Positions 7,110 through 15,835 of a stretch of DNA of 64,000 nucleotides are shown here, piece by piece. Both the position numbers and the translations under genes were made by a program. The stretch covers positions 1-64,000 of the forward strand of contig JAEZDN010000130.1 in NCBI GenBank assembly GCA_023433275.1. The letters are read 5' to 3'. This DNA is from Verrucomicrobiota bacterium. Lineage in GTDB: Bacteria; Verrucomicrobiota; Verrucomicrobiia; Opitutales; Opitutaceae. The notes under the pieces are model-generated. The model worked only from the letters and a program-made list of their open reading frames with translations. It was not told the DNA's origin and ran no database searches. The number at the start of each line of letters is the position of its first letter. Position 1 is the first letter of the stretch.

Positions 7110-8828
7110 TTGAACACTCCTCACCGTCATCCTGAGCGCAGCGAAGGATCCACGAGCACCACTTCGCGTCCGAGTAGGCCTGAAGATTTCCGCGCCCGCG
7201 GGACGGCGTTCGGCCTCTCGTTGTTTCTGTTATGCCTTTTCTGGCCGTTCCTCACGTCTTGCGCCAAGCGCGAGACCGACGTGGTCCGCGGCATCCGTGA
7301 ACAGATTCTCCACCGCGGGCTGGCCGCCGACCTCTCCGGCCTCGACCCGCACCTGATCACCGGCCTGCCCGAAATCAACGTCGTCTCCGCCCTTTTCGAA
7401 GGTCTCGTGGGCGAACATCCCGAAACGGGCGCCCCCGTGCCCGGCGTCGCCGAGCGCTGGGAAACCTCCGCCGATGGCCTGACGTGGATCTTCCACCTCC
7501 GCGCCAATGCGAAATGGTCCAACGGCGACCCGGTCACCGCCCACGACTTCGTCGCTTCCATCAAGCGGGTGCTCACAAAATCCCTGGGAGCTGATAACGC
7601 GGGCATGCTCTTCATCCTCGCCGAGGCCGAATCGTGGCATCAGGGCGGGCTCACGGATTTTAGCCGCGTCGGCGCCCATGCCTCGGATGACCGCACGCTC
7701 GTCCTCACGCTGGCCCATCCCGCGCCCTTTCTGCTCACCCTGCTTTCCCATCCGGTGTGGCATCCGGTGCATGGGCCGACCCTCGAAAAACATGGGGGCA
7801 TCACCCGCCGCGACTCGCGCTGGACCGACCCGGAAAACTTCGTCGGCAACGGGCCGTTCGTCCTCAAGGCCAACCGCCGCGGCGAGGTGATCATCGTCGA
7901 CAAATCGCCCACGTACTGGGACGCCGCCACCGTGCGCCTCGCTTCCATTCATTTTCATCCCGCGGCCGACGTGGACGGCGAGGAACGCGCCTTCCGCGCC
8001 GGCCAGCTGCACATCACCGAGGCATTGCCCGTCGCCAAGGTCGACAGCTACCGCCGCAACCAGCCCGACGTCCTTCGCATCAGTCCGTTTCTCGACACCT
8101 ATTTCTACCGCCTCAACACCACCCGGCCCCCGCTCGACGACCCCCGCATCCGACGCGCCCTCAGCCTCGCCGTCGATCGCGCGGCCATCACTCAAAAAAT
8201 CACCCGCGGCGGCCAACAGCCCGCGGGTGCGTTTGTCCCCCCCGGCACCCCCGGCTACACGCCTCCCGCCATCCTTACGCGCGACCTCGCCCAGGCGGCC
8301 CGACTGCTCGCCGACGCCGGCCACCCCGAGGGTCGGGGCCTGCCTCCGCTCGAAATCATGATCAACAGCTCCGGCAACCACCGCATCATCGCGGAGGCCG
8401 TCCAACAGATGTGGCGACAGATCGGCGTACCGGTGGAGGTGAACAACATGGAAATGTCCTCCCTCTTCGCAAAACGTCGCGCCCTCGATTACTCCGTTCT
8501 CCGCTCCGAGTGGGTCGCCGATTTCGCCGACCCCAAGAGCTTCCTCGACGTCTTCCGCGGCGGCTCCAGCAACAACCACACCGGTTGGTCCAGCCTCGCC
8601 TACGACACCGCCCTCCACGCCGCCGATCGCGCCCCTGATTCCGCGACGCGGCAATCCCTCCTCGCCCAGGCCGAAGCCGTCCTGTTGGAGGAGTCGCCCA
8701 TCATTCCAATCTACCACTTCACCACCGTGCGCCTGGTTCATCCCGCCGTGCGCGGCTGGCACCCGCTGCCCCTCGACCGCCATCCGTACAAGCACGTGTG
8801 GCTCGAGGACGGGAATCCCAGCAATTGA
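7110..8828 (+). CDS. Oligopeptide ABC transporter substrate-binding lipoprotein (SBP family 5), copy 1
   Basis: A 572-aa OppA-like protein. Residues about 32-50 are a hydrophobic signal ending in the lipobox FLTSC, so it should be lipid-anchored. The body has the family-5 features: LDPHLITGLPE, VPGVAERWE, DFVASIKRVL, VGNGPFVLK, RRALSLAVDR and a C-terminal PIIPIYHF. The only workable upstream start is TTG at 7110, and the 30 residues before the signal core come partly from a dispersed GAGCGCAGCGAAGGATC repeat. No permease or ATPase gene is adjacent. It is a tandem paralogue of the next gene, so the cognate transporter must lie elsewhere. Confidence 0.88.
   Translation: MNTPHRHPERSEGSTSTTSRPSRPEDFRARGTAFGLSLFLLCLFWPFLTSCAKRETDVVRGIREQILHRGLAADLSGLDPHLITGLPEINVVSALFEGLVGEHPETGAPVPGVAERWETSADGLTWIFHLRANAKWSNGDPVTAHDFVASIKRVLTKSLGADNAGMLFILAEAESWHQGGLTDFSRVGAHASDDRTLVLTLAHPAPFLLTLLSHPVWHPVHGPTLEKHGGITRRDSRWTDPENFVGNGPFVLKANRRGEVIIVDKSPTYWDAATVRLASIHFHPAADVDGEERAFRAGQLHITEALPVAKVDSYRRNQPDVLRISPFLDTYFYRLNTTRPPLDDPRIRRALSLAVDRAAITQKITRGGQQPAGAFVPPGTPGYTPPAILTRDLAQAARLLADAGHPEGRGLPPLEIMINSSGNHRIIAEAVQQMWRQIGVPVEVNNMEMSSLFAKRRALDYSVLRSEWVADFADPKSFLDVFRGGSSNNHTGWSSLAYDTALHAADRAPDSATRQSLLAQAEAVLLEESPIIPIYHFTTVRLVHPAVRGWHPLPLDRHPYKHVWLEDGNPSN
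7125..7150 (+). repeat. Dispersed repeat at the 5' end of the SBP gene
   Basis: CGTCATCCTGAGCGCAGCGA and the six following bases match, from memory, a short sequence seen in intergenic regions of many unrelated bacterial genomes (it translates as HPERSEGS or VILSAAKD). Here it falls inside the reading frame just after the TTG start, lengthening the N-terminus. Confidence 0.5.
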
Positions 8829-8871
8829 GAATCGGTCACCGCGAAATGATTTTTCAGGGGTGCGATTCCCG

Positions 8872-10512
8872 ATGACCGAATTCACGATGCCCGGCCGCAA
8901 ATCAGCGATCAGAACAGGACCGCGAATCGCCGTGCTTGGCATCGTCGCACTGTGCACCCTTCTGACCGCGTGCTCGAAGCGCGAGGCCGCTGCCGACCAG
9001 GTCCTCCGCCTCTCCCAACGCAACGAGCCCGCGACGCTGGACCCGCAACTGGCCACGCTCCCGGACGAGTATTTTTCCGCGCGCGCCCTATTCGAAGGCC
9101 TCACCATTCCCAATCCCGATGGCCCCACCCCGCTCCCCGGGGTGGCCGAGTCCTGGGATGTCTCCCCCAACAGCCTCGTCTGGACCTTCCGTCTCCGGGC
9201 CGATGCCCGGTGGTCGAACGGTGACCCCGTCACTGCCGGCGACTTCGTCTGGTCGTTCCAGCGCATGCTCACCCCCGCACTCGGCGCCGCCAAGGCGTCG
9301 TTGTTTTTTCCCGTGCGCAACGCCTCCGCTTTCCTTCGCGGCGAAATCCCGGACTTTTCGTCCGTGGGCTTCTCGGCACCCGACGACCACACGCTCACCA
9401 TCACGCTCGACCATCCCGCGCCCTACCTTCCGGCGCTGGCCGCCACCGGCGCCTGGCTTCCCGTGCACCGCGCCACGGTCGAACGTCATGGCATCGGACG
9501 GGACAGCCGCTGGTCCGATCCCGGCAACCTTGTGGGCAACGGCCCATTCACCCTCGTCGAATGGAAGGCCTCGCAGCAGATCGAACTGCGCCGCAACGAA
9601 CACTACTGGGATCGCGCCAACGTCCTGCTCCCCGCGATCCGCCTCGTCCTGTTCGACAACAACGACGCCGAGGAACGCGCCTTTCGCGCCGGCCAGATCG
9701 ACGTGACCATGACCGTCCCCGCCGCACGACTCGACCATTACCGCACCGAGGAGCCCATGCTCCTCCGTCGCCAACGCCTGTACGAAACGCGTTACCTGTC
9801 CCTCAACACCCGTCGCGGCCCGCTGGGGGACCCCCGCGTGCGCGAGGCGCTCTCGCTGGCCATCGACCGCCGGGCGCTCACCGACCACCTGCTCAAGGGC
9901 GGCCAGCAGCCGGCCAACGCCTTCATCCCCGCTTGGCTGGGCGGTTACTTGCCGCGGCCTGCCGCCAGCAGTCCCGTTGAGCCACCGCTGACCCGCGCGC
10001 GCCGACTCCTCGCGGAGGCTGGCTTCCCCGAGGGCCGTGGGTTTCCCCGGCTGGAGTTTTCCACTTGGACCAACACCACCGTCCTCGAAGCGATCCAACA
10101 AATGTGGAAGCGTAACCTGGGCATCGATACGGCCATCGTCCTTCGCGAAGCGCGCGTCCACCTCGCCGCCTTGGGCACAGGCACCTTCGACGTGGCATTG
10201 GTGCCGTTGATCCCGGACTACGACAACCCACTCGACGTCCTCGGCGAGTTGTTGTCCTCATCACCCAGCAATTACGGGGGTTGGTCCAGCGCCGAATACG
10301 ATCGGCTGGTGCGCGAGGCATCCCGGAATCCGAAGCCTCCCGCCGACAATACGCACTATCGCGGTGCCGAGGAGATCCTGCTCAAGGAAACCCCGGTGAT
10401 CCCTCTCTATTTCTCCACCCAAAGCTTCCTCGTGGCCCCCCGCGTCCGCGGCTGGCGCACCGATTCGCTGTGGAATCGCTACTACAAGCACGTTTCACTC
10501 GACTCGAAATAG
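8872..10512 (+). CDS. Oligopeptide ABC transporter substrate-binding lipoprotein (SBP family 5), copy 2
   Basis: A 546-aa paralogue of the preceding protein. A twin-basic N-terminus leads into a hydrophobic stretch and the lipobox LLTAC. Family-5 landmarks include LDPQLATLPD, LPGVAESWD, DFVWSFQRML, VGNGPFTLVEW, REALSLAIDRR and PVIPLYFSTQ. The ATG at 8872 is preferred to a GTG at 8860, which falls within the AGGGG ribosome binding site. It sits 43 bases after copy 1, consistent with tandem duplication. As with copy 1, no transport partners are adjacent. Confidence 0.9.
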   Translation: MTEFTMPGRKSAIRTGPRIAVLGIVALCTLLTACSKREAAADQVLRLSQRNEPATLDPQLATLPDEYFSARALFEGLTIPNPDGPTPLPGVAESWDVSPNSLVWTFRLRADARWSNGDPVTAGDFVWSFQRMLTPALGAAKASLFFPVRNASAFLRGEIPDFSSVGFSAPDDHTLTITLDHPAPYLPALAATGAWLPVHRATVERHGIGRDSRWSDPGNLVGNGPFTLVEWKASQQIELRRNEHYWDRANVLLPAIRLVLFDNNDAEERAFRAGQIDVTMTVPAARLDHYRTEEPMLLRRQRLYETRYLSLNTRRGPLGDPRVREALSLAIDRRALTDHLLKGGQQPANAFIPAWLGGYLPRPAASSPVEPPLTRARRLLAEAGFPEGRGFPRLEFSTWTNTTVLEAIQQMWKRNLGIDTAIVLREARVHLAALGTGTFDVALVPLIPDYDNPLDVLGELLSSSPSNYGGWSSAEYDRLVREASRNPKPPADNTHYRGAEEILLKETPVIPLYFSTQSFLVAPRVRGWRTDSLWNRYYKHVSLDSK

Positions 10513-10619
10513 AGCGGCCGTGCCGGTTCTCGGGCGTACGTATAAATGCGCATCTCTTTGACGGAAATTTGGCCGGTGGCGGCTTGTGTCGAACGCCCTC
10601 AGGCCTAGCCTCCCGACGC

Positions 10620-11318
10620 ATGAATCCCCTACTTCGTCTTTTCGCGGTGGCCACCCTGCTCACCGCTTCTATTAGCCACGCCGCCAGCTTCGAAGGCAAG
10701 GTCACCTTGGCCATGAACATGGGCAAGGGCCAGAGCCAGGTGCTCGACTACTCGATCAAGAACAACGCCATCCGCATCGACATCAATGCCCAGGGGCAGG
10801 CGTTCGCGACGATCATGGATCTTCAGAAGATGGAGATGCTGATGCTCATGCCGGCGCAGAAGATGTACATGGTGATGCCGATCAAGGATAAGGTCGAAAA
10901 AGCCATGGATGAATCGCTCGCCAAGGAACCCAACATCGAGAAAACGGGCCGGACCGAGACCATCCTGGGCTACAAATGCGATGAATATGTGTCCAAGGAT
11001 CGCGACACCACGACCGAGATCTGGGTCGCAGAAGGGCTCGGCTCATTCATGGGCCTGGGCAGCAGCGGCGGCGGCATGGGCGACATGTTTGGCGGCAAGA
11101 AGAAGGCGGCCCCGGGCTGGGAGGAAAAGTTCAAGGGCAAGCCGGGCTTCCCCCTTCGCGTCATTTCGCGGGATGCGAAGAGCAAGGAAACGTTCAAGAT
11201 GGAAGCCACGAAGATCGAGCCCGGCACCTTGTCGCCCACGCTCTTTCAAGCTCCCGCCGGCTGGCAGAAGTTCCAAATGCCCAACATGGGCGGGATGCTG
11301 CAGGGCATCGGGCAGTAA
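10620..11318 (+). CDS. DUF4412 domain secreted protein
   Basis: A 232-aa protein with a cleavable signal peptide (LFAVATLLTASISHAASF) and a body rich in methionine and lysine. The pattern of a beta-rich LAMNMGKGQ..LDYSIKNNAIRIDI start, the MYMVMPI core and a glycine-rich GSSGGGMGDMFGG loop fits the DUF4412 family of periplasmic proteins of unknown function. The start at 10620 is chosen for the signal peptide; the frame is open further upstream without homology. It ends before a strong terminator shared with the convergent cytochrome operon. Confidence 0.8.
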   Translation: MNPLLRLFAVATLLTASISHAASFEGKVTLAMNMGKGQSQVLDYSIKNNAIRIDINAQGQAFATIMDLQKMEMLMLMPAQKMYMVMPIKDKVEKAMDESLAKEPNIEKTGRTETILGYKCDEYVSKDRDTTTEIWVAEGLGSFMGLGSSGGGMGDMFGGKKKAAPGWEEKFKGKPGFPLRVISRDAKSKETFKMEATKIEPGTLSPTLFQAPAGWQKFQMPNMGGMLQGIGQ

Positions 11319-11409
11319 GCGGGGGCCAAAGTCGCGCGGGAGAATGCCCGCGCTCCGCTGTTCCCATGGAGCCACGGCGACCCCGCCGTGGAACCCGCAA
11401 AAGCAAAAA

Positions 11410-11438
11410 GGCCGGGCGAGATGCCCGGCCTTCGTTTT
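11410..11438. terminator. Bidirectional intrinsic terminator
   Basis: GGCCGGGC, a five-base loop and GCCCGGCC form a perfect 8-bp stem. TTCGTTTT follows on the plus strand and TTTTTGCTT on the minus strand. It lies between the DUF4412 gene and the convergent end of the ACIII operon and can serve both. Confidence 0.85.
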
Positions 11439-11484
11439 GAATTCATTGAGCGCCGAGTTTGCCCGGGCCCTCACCTGGGGAACT

Positions 11485-12138
11485 TCAATTGCCGATCTTC
11501 AGCAATTCGTCGGCCGTCCAGTAGCCGCTGCGACCGGAGCTTTCGGCCCGAGCCTTGGCCACCGTTTCAGGCAGAACCTCGGGCGCGGCATTGCCCCATT
11601 CCGACCGGATGTAGGAAAGCACGTTGGCAATCTGCTCGTCCTTCAGCACACCGCCGAGCGGGGCCATGACGTTGTTGTAATCGTTGCCGGCAACCTTGAT
11701 CGGACCCTGGAGGCCATGGAGCACGATGCGCGTCAGTCGCTCCTCGCTGCCGGTCACCCATTCCGAGCCCGCCAACGGGGGGAACGCACCGGGCACGCCG
11801 AGGCCGTTGGCTTGGTGACATGCGGCACAGGTGGTGTTGTAAACCGGCTTGCCCAGCTGGGCGCGGGTCAATTGTACCGCGGCCGTCGCGCCCGGCTTGG
11901 CGCGATTCGCACCGCTGTTGACCACCAGCGGGTCAAAGCGGATCGAATAGTGCACCATGTAGATCGAGCCGAAGAACACGATGCAGCACATGAGACCCAG
12001 GAGAACGAGGGGGAGCGCTGAATAGCCGTCCCGCTTTTCCGGCTTCTGGGCCTGGAGCCTGGCGTGGACCTCGCGCAGGCTGTCGTCGCTGGCCGCGGAG
12101 GCCTCGAAGTTGAACTTGTTGTCAGGTGTCGCGCTCAT
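11485..12138 (-). CDS. Membrane-anchored mono-haem cytochrome c (CcoP-like position)
   Basis: A 217-aa protein with a cytoplasmic N-terminus, one membrane span (about residues 43-65, LPLVLLGLMCCIVFFGSIYMV) and a periplasmic class I cytochrome c domain with the haem site CAACH. A likely axial methionine lies in NNVMAPLGG. It is the last gene of the ACIII operon, one base after the CcoO gene. Its position matches CcoP in cbb3 operons, but CcoP normally has two haems and about 300 residues, so it is at best a reduced counterpart. It probably passes electrons from ACIII or CcoO to a further acceptor (inference). Confidence 0.82.
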   Translation of the reverse strand: MSATPDNKFNFEASAASDDSLREVHARLQAQKPEKRDGYSALPLVLLGLMCCIVFFGSIYMVHYSIRFDPLVVNSGANRAKPGATAAVQLTRAQLGKPVYNTTCAACHQANGLGVPGAFPPLAGSEWVTGSEERLTRIVLHGLQGPIKVAGNDYNNVMAPLGGVLKDEQIANVLSYIRSEWGNAAPEVLPETVAKARAESSGRSGYWTADELLKIGN

Positions 12139-12139
12139 C

Positions 12140-12805
12140 TTAGTGGCCGCCCTCCTTGGCCGGGGCCGGAGCGTTCCGCTCCTGCTCGCTGGGATAGGTG
12201 TAGGTGTCCTTCAAGCTGATCAAGTAGGCGACGAGTGCCTCCGCGCGTGCCGTGGGCACGATTTCATGACCCTCGGCCGGACCGAATCCAGCGGGCATAT
12301 TGACCGCCTTGTAAGACGGTTGACGGTCGGCCAGCGAGCGTTCCTCAAACAGGAACTTGTGGGCTGGCATGCCGGGAGCGAAGGCCTTGCCGCCGAACAT
12401 GGCCTCAGGGGCATAGAGCAACTTGTAATAGTATTCCGCATCGGGAATGCGGGCACCCACATTGCGCAGATCGGGCCCGAGGCGGCTCGAGCCAAGCAGC
12501 ACGGTCTTCTCGCGGATGTACTCGCGGGCATAGCTGCCACGCTCGCCCCAGCCGCGTTTGATGTCAGAACCGAAACCCTCGAAACGCACCTGCTGCGTGT
12601 GGCAGGTCGCGCAACCGAGATCCTGATAGACCTGGCGGCCCTGATCGGCGAGGCCGTTGAGCGGTGCCGGATTCAGGGTCTGCTCGACCGGATCACGGTA
12701 CTGGGGCAGCGCGCCGATTTGCTTGTGGGCGGCGAGCAACAGGCCGGCCCAGGAAAGGGCCAGGGTGCCGAAGACACCGAGGAAGAGAACGAGGCCGTTT
12801 TTCAT
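12140..12805 (-). CDS. ccoO: CcoO-family mono-haem cytochrome c
   Basis: A 221-aa protein with an N-terminal membrane anchor (residues 4-26) and a periplasmic cytochrome c domain. The segment GRQVYQDLGCATCHTQQVR holds the haem site CATCH. LLGSSRLGPDLRNVGAR and the axial-methionine region PGMPAH match the CcoO/FixO family closely. In cbb3 oxidases CcoO feeds electrons to CcoN. Here it overlaps the CcoN-like gene by ATGA, so the two are translationally coupled, although that subunit has lost its metal ligands. Its true electron acceptor is therefore unclear. Confidence 0.85.
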   Translation of the reverse strand: MKNGLVLFLGVFGTLALSWAGLLLAAHKQIGALPQYRDPVEQTLNPAPLNGLADQGRQVYQDLGCATCHTQQVRFEGFGSDIKRGWGERGSYAREYIREKTVLLGSSRLGPDLRNVGARIPDAEYYYKLLYAPEAMFGGKAFAPGMPAHKFLFEERSLADRQPSYKAVNMPAGFGPAEGHEIVPTARAEALVAYLISLKDTYTYPSEQERNAPAPAKEGGH

Positions 12806-14253
12806 GCGTGGCCCTCCTTCGTCGCGAGGCTCATGGCCGGCGGCACCGGAATGGTGATGGCGGCCGTGCCACGCGAGTTCAACGGACAGGCGATCCAGAA
12901 AAAGTTGAGGAGAAACGCGAGGTGGCCCGCCAGCAGCACGCCGAGGCCAACGCTGTTGAGGAGGTGCCAGCCAGACAGGCCGGCCGTGACATCAGCGAAA
13001 GACACCGCCGGGTCGCCGAGGAGGGAACCCTGCACCCAGCCGCCGGCACCCAGGCCAACCGTCAGCAGGATCACGCCGAGCACCGTGGCGCCAAAGTGGG
13101 CTTTCACCAGGGCCGGGGAACGCCATTCCTTGCCCGTGACGCGCGGCAGGAGAAAATAGGCGGCGCCAAAGATCGCGACCGAGAACGTGGCGTAGAGGGC
13201 CGACCAGTCGCGCAACACGCCAAGGAGCGTGAACTGGGCAACTTCGGCAAACCCGCGGAGCGAGAGGAAAAGGTTCAGCTCAAGATTGATGACGAGGCCC
13301 ACGATCGCGAGCAGCACGAACCGGAGCGAGAGACTCGAACCGACGGCGGAAAAGCGTCCCATCAGGCTGCCTAGGAAATTCAGGATGAAAATCAGCGCGG
13401 GCAGGACGAGGGCCATGTTCGCCACGGTGCCGAGCGTGGGAATCCAGACAGGCACGGGCGAGCCCACGAGGCGGGCGCCACCGGCGAACGCCGAGGCGAC
13501 GACGAACCACCAGAACGCGAGGGGCGCGAGGTAGTAGTGACGAATCGGGCGGCCGAGCAGCTTCGGCAGGAGGTAATAGATGGCGGCGAGCGCCACCGGG
13601 AGGAACCACAGGCTGTAGAGTGCCTGGACGTACCACGCGTTCACCACCGGCTGGAGCACCCCGCGAACCGGAGCCGTAAAGAGCATCACCTGCGCGATGC
13701 TGTAGATCCACGGAAACCAAAAGGCCGCGCCGAACAGGTACCATTGCGAGGCATAGGTGTTTTCCGTGTTGCGAATGCTGAAGGTGGTGACGCCCCACAC
13801 GCCGATCAGGGCATAGGCACCGAGCAGGAGGAGAGTGATGTAGCGCGGCATTTCCAGCAGCTCGAAGGAAGTGGAATAGCCCGCAAGGATGCCCCCGAGG
13901 CCCAGCGCGACCCCCAGGTTCCAGAATTTGGCCGCGATGAAAAGCCAGCCACCGTGACGGAGCGTGGTGGCCGACAGGCGGGCCATCAGCCAGAGGCCGA
14001 AGGCGAACGCGGCGTTGAATCCCCAGCCATAAACGAGCGCGTTCTGCGCGGCGGGGGCGAGCCGGCCGTGGGTGAACCACGCGCAATCCGCAAGGAACGA
14101 CGGCGTGTGCAGCTGGATGTTGGCCGCGAGCTGGAGCGCCCCGCCGAGCACCAGCCACACCAGGGCGGAACCGAGGAACGCGAGCACGGGCCATTTCGCG
14201 GAGGCGTCGATTTGCGCCTGTTCGGTCCGGGCGTTGAGAACGTTGGAATTCAT
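12802..14253 (-). CDS. CcoN-like (cbb3 oxidase subunit I) homologue lacking all canonical haem/CuB histidines
   Basis: A 483-aa polytopic membrane protein with about twelve spans. It aligns along its length with CcoN: GRLxPxxxNA (residues 63-72), the ASQWYLFGAAF segment, AWYxxxL..IYYLLPKLLGRP, VWIPTLG and the AxYFLLPRxTGKEW region. The ligand positions are changed. PLHTNA, whose histidine binds the low-spin haem, is PAAQNA here. WYGHN of the CuB site is WYVQA (207-211). The GPHH pair falls in AGGARL (257-262). The HxH of the haem-bearing helix is lost in DWSALYATF (349-357). The cross-linked tyrosine is not retained. Oxygen reduction is therefore very unlikely. ATG at 14253 is used rather than a TTG at 14259. 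A scaffold or electron-conduit role beside ACIII is inference. Confidence 0.85.
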   Translation of the reverse strand: MNSNVLNARTEQAQIDASAKWPVLAFLGSALVWLVLGGALQLAANIQLHTPSFLADCAWFTHGRLAPAAQNALVYGWGFNAAFAFGLWLMARLSATTLRHGGWLFIAAKFWNLGVALGLGGILAGYSTSFELLEMPRYITLLLLGAYALIGVWGVTTFSIRNTENTYASQWYLFGAAFWFPWIYSIAQVMLFTAPVRGVLQPVVNAWYVQALYSLWFLPVALAAIYYLLPKLLGRPIRHYYLAPLAFWWFVVASAFAGGARLVGSPVPVWIPTLGTVANMALVLPALIFILNFLGSLMGRFSAVGSSLSLRFVLLAIVGLVINLELNLFLSLRGFAEVAQFTLLGVLRDWSALYATFSVAIFGAAYFLLPRVTGKEWRSPALVKAHFGATVLGVILLTVGLGAGGWVQGSLLGDPAVSFADVTAGLSGWHLLNSVGLGVLLAGHLAFLLNFFWIACPLNSRGTAAITIPVPPAMSLATKEGHA

Positions 14254-14262
14254 CAGCAAGGG

Positions 14263-14565
14263 TTACTTCTTGGCGTGGTCGCGCACCGTGAGCTCGATGG
14301 CGCGGTCGATCGGGAGACGAACCACGCCCTTCGGCTGGTCCGCCCAGCCGTAGGAGGTGGCGGCGGCCTGCTCCTTGGTGCGGTTCTCGGTGAGCAGGGT
14401 CTTGCGCTCGGCGGGCGTGAGCACGCCCTCGACCGGCTGCACGTCGGCGGCATGCGGCACGTAAATCCGCTTGGCCAGCCAGCCAAACGCGGCGAAGCAA
14501 AGGATCACGATCACGGCGGTGAAGACCGGCGTGCGGTGCGGGAAGGAAAAGGAAGAATCGCTCAT
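14263..14565 (-). CDS. Small single-span membrane protein of the ACIII operon, unknown function
   Basis: A 100-aa protein with one membrane span (residues 15-32, FTAVIVILCFAAFGWLAK) followed by a soluble, charged, presumably periplasmic tail ending in RDHAKK. No haem site or other known motif is visible. It sits 3 bases after actF and 9 bases before the CcoN-like gene, so it belongs to this operon and may be an accessory subunit of either complex. Confidence 0.7.
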   Translation of the reverse strand: MSDSSFSFPHRTPVFTAVIVILCFAAFGWLAKRIYVPHAADVQPVEGVLTPAERKTLLTENRTKEQAAATSYGWADQPKGVVRLPIDRAIELTVRDHAKK

Positions 14566-14568
14566 GGC

Positions 14569-15834
14569 TTAGTGGGCCGACGCGGCTTGGTGGCCGGGCT
14601 CGGGCGCGGTGGCCTCGTGGTGGGTCAGGGACTCCACGATGCGCGGATCGCGAATTGGAATCAGCTTCGCGGTGGGGAAGCTCTTCAAGTAGGACCAGAC
14701 GCAGACGCCGCCGACGCCGATCACGGACGTCAGGACCCAGAGCAGGTTCAGGGACAGGAACGGCTGGGGATCGTCGTGGCTGTCGCGGAGGGCCGGCAGC
14801 ACGTTGTAGCAAACGTCGATAAGAATGATGACCGCCGTCCAGATGCTGATGGCCAGCGCGGGCTTCAGCGTCGACTTGCGGCGGTACGAGAGCCACGAAA
14901 GGAAGGGCACGAAAAAGTGGCCGAAGAGGAGCAGCATGCCGACCCAGAGCCAGTCGCCGTGCTCGCGGACATTGTACCAGAAGGTTTCCTCGGGCACGTT
15001 CGCGTTCCAGATCAGGAAGTACTGCGAGAAGGTCACGTAGGCCCAGAACACCACGAATGCATACGCCAGCGCGGTCAGGCAGTGGAGCTGGTTGGTGTTG
15101 AAGATACCCTTGTAGTCGCCGCGCGTGTAGAGCCACCAGGTGATCACCACGCCGAGGGCCATGGCCGCGCGCATGCAGTTGGCGAAGAACCAGACGCCGT
15201 ACATCGTCGAGAACCAGTGGTACTCGAGGCTCTTCATCCAGTAGATCGCGGCAAACGTGAGCGCCAGGGCGTTGATCGGGATGCCGAACGCCGCGGTGCG
15301 CCGGTTCATGAAGGTCCACTTGAGGTCACCGTCAGCGTCCTGGGAGAACGAGGCCTTGCGCAGGCGCGCGGAGAGCCAGATCCAGCCGGCGAAGAAGGCC
15401 AGGCTCATGCCGGTGAACATGGGGACATTGAGGAAGCTTGCCTTCTTCTGGTACAGGATGTCCGTACCCACCGTGCCATGGCCGCCATGCAGGGGATGAC
15501 TGAGGTCCATCCACGGCCAGATGAATCCCGGCTTCACCCACGCCGAAACGATCAGCGGGATGAACAGCAGGAACAGCCACTTGAAGGAGGCGAGCCCGTG
15601 TTCGAACTGGCGGCGGATGACCGTCGACCAGCCGGCGTCAAAGATATGGTGGATCAACACCATCATGAGCATGCCGATCGCCACGGCCGTCCAGAAGGAG
15701 ATGCCGACGACGTAGGACAGGGCCACGCCGTGCGCGTCGCCCACCACGAGACCGATGGCGGTGACGACCAGGCCAGCCAGGCCGGCGATGAGGAATTTGT
15801 TCGCCAGGGCGGCGGTGGAGGCGGGTGCGCTCAT
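14569..15834 (-). CDS. actF: Alternative complex III subunit ActF (integral membrane)
   Basis: A 421-aa protein with about ten membrane spans, described in databases as quinol:cytochrome c oxidoreductase membrane subunit. Its spans include GIPINALALTFAAIYWMKSLE and LTALAYAFVVFWAYVTFSQYFLIW, and it has the FVPFLSWLSYRRKS segment of the ActF/ActC superfamily. In ACIII, ActF pairs with ActC in the membrane and may take part in proton movement. The gene begins one base after actE. Confidence 0.88.
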   Translation of the reverse strand: MSAPASTAALANKFLIAGLAGLVVTAIGLVVGDAHGVALSYVVGISFWTAVAIGMLMMVLIHHIFDAGWSTVIRRQFEHGLASFKWLFLLFIPLIVSAWVKPGFIWPWMDLSHPLHGGHGTVGTDILYQKKASFLNVPMFTGMSLAFFAGWIWLSARLRKASFSQDADGDLKWTFMNRRTAAFGIPINALALTFAAIYWMKSLEYHWFSTMYGVWFFANCMRAAMALGVVITWWLYTRGDYKGIFNTNQLHCLTALAYAFVVFWAYVTFSQYFLIWNANVPEETFWYNVREHGDWLWVGMLLLFGHFFVPFLSWLSYRRKSTLKPALAISIWTAVIILIDVCYNVLPALRDSHDDPQPFLSLNLLWVLTSVIGVGGVCVWSYLKSFPTAKLIPIRDPRIVESLTHHEATAPEPGHQAASAH

Positions 15835-15835
15835 G

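Noticed and set aside
12802..14253. Annotation as a functional cbb3 oxygen reductase
   Set aside because: All canonical haem and CuB histidines are absent, so catalysis cannot be supported despite the strong fold similarity.
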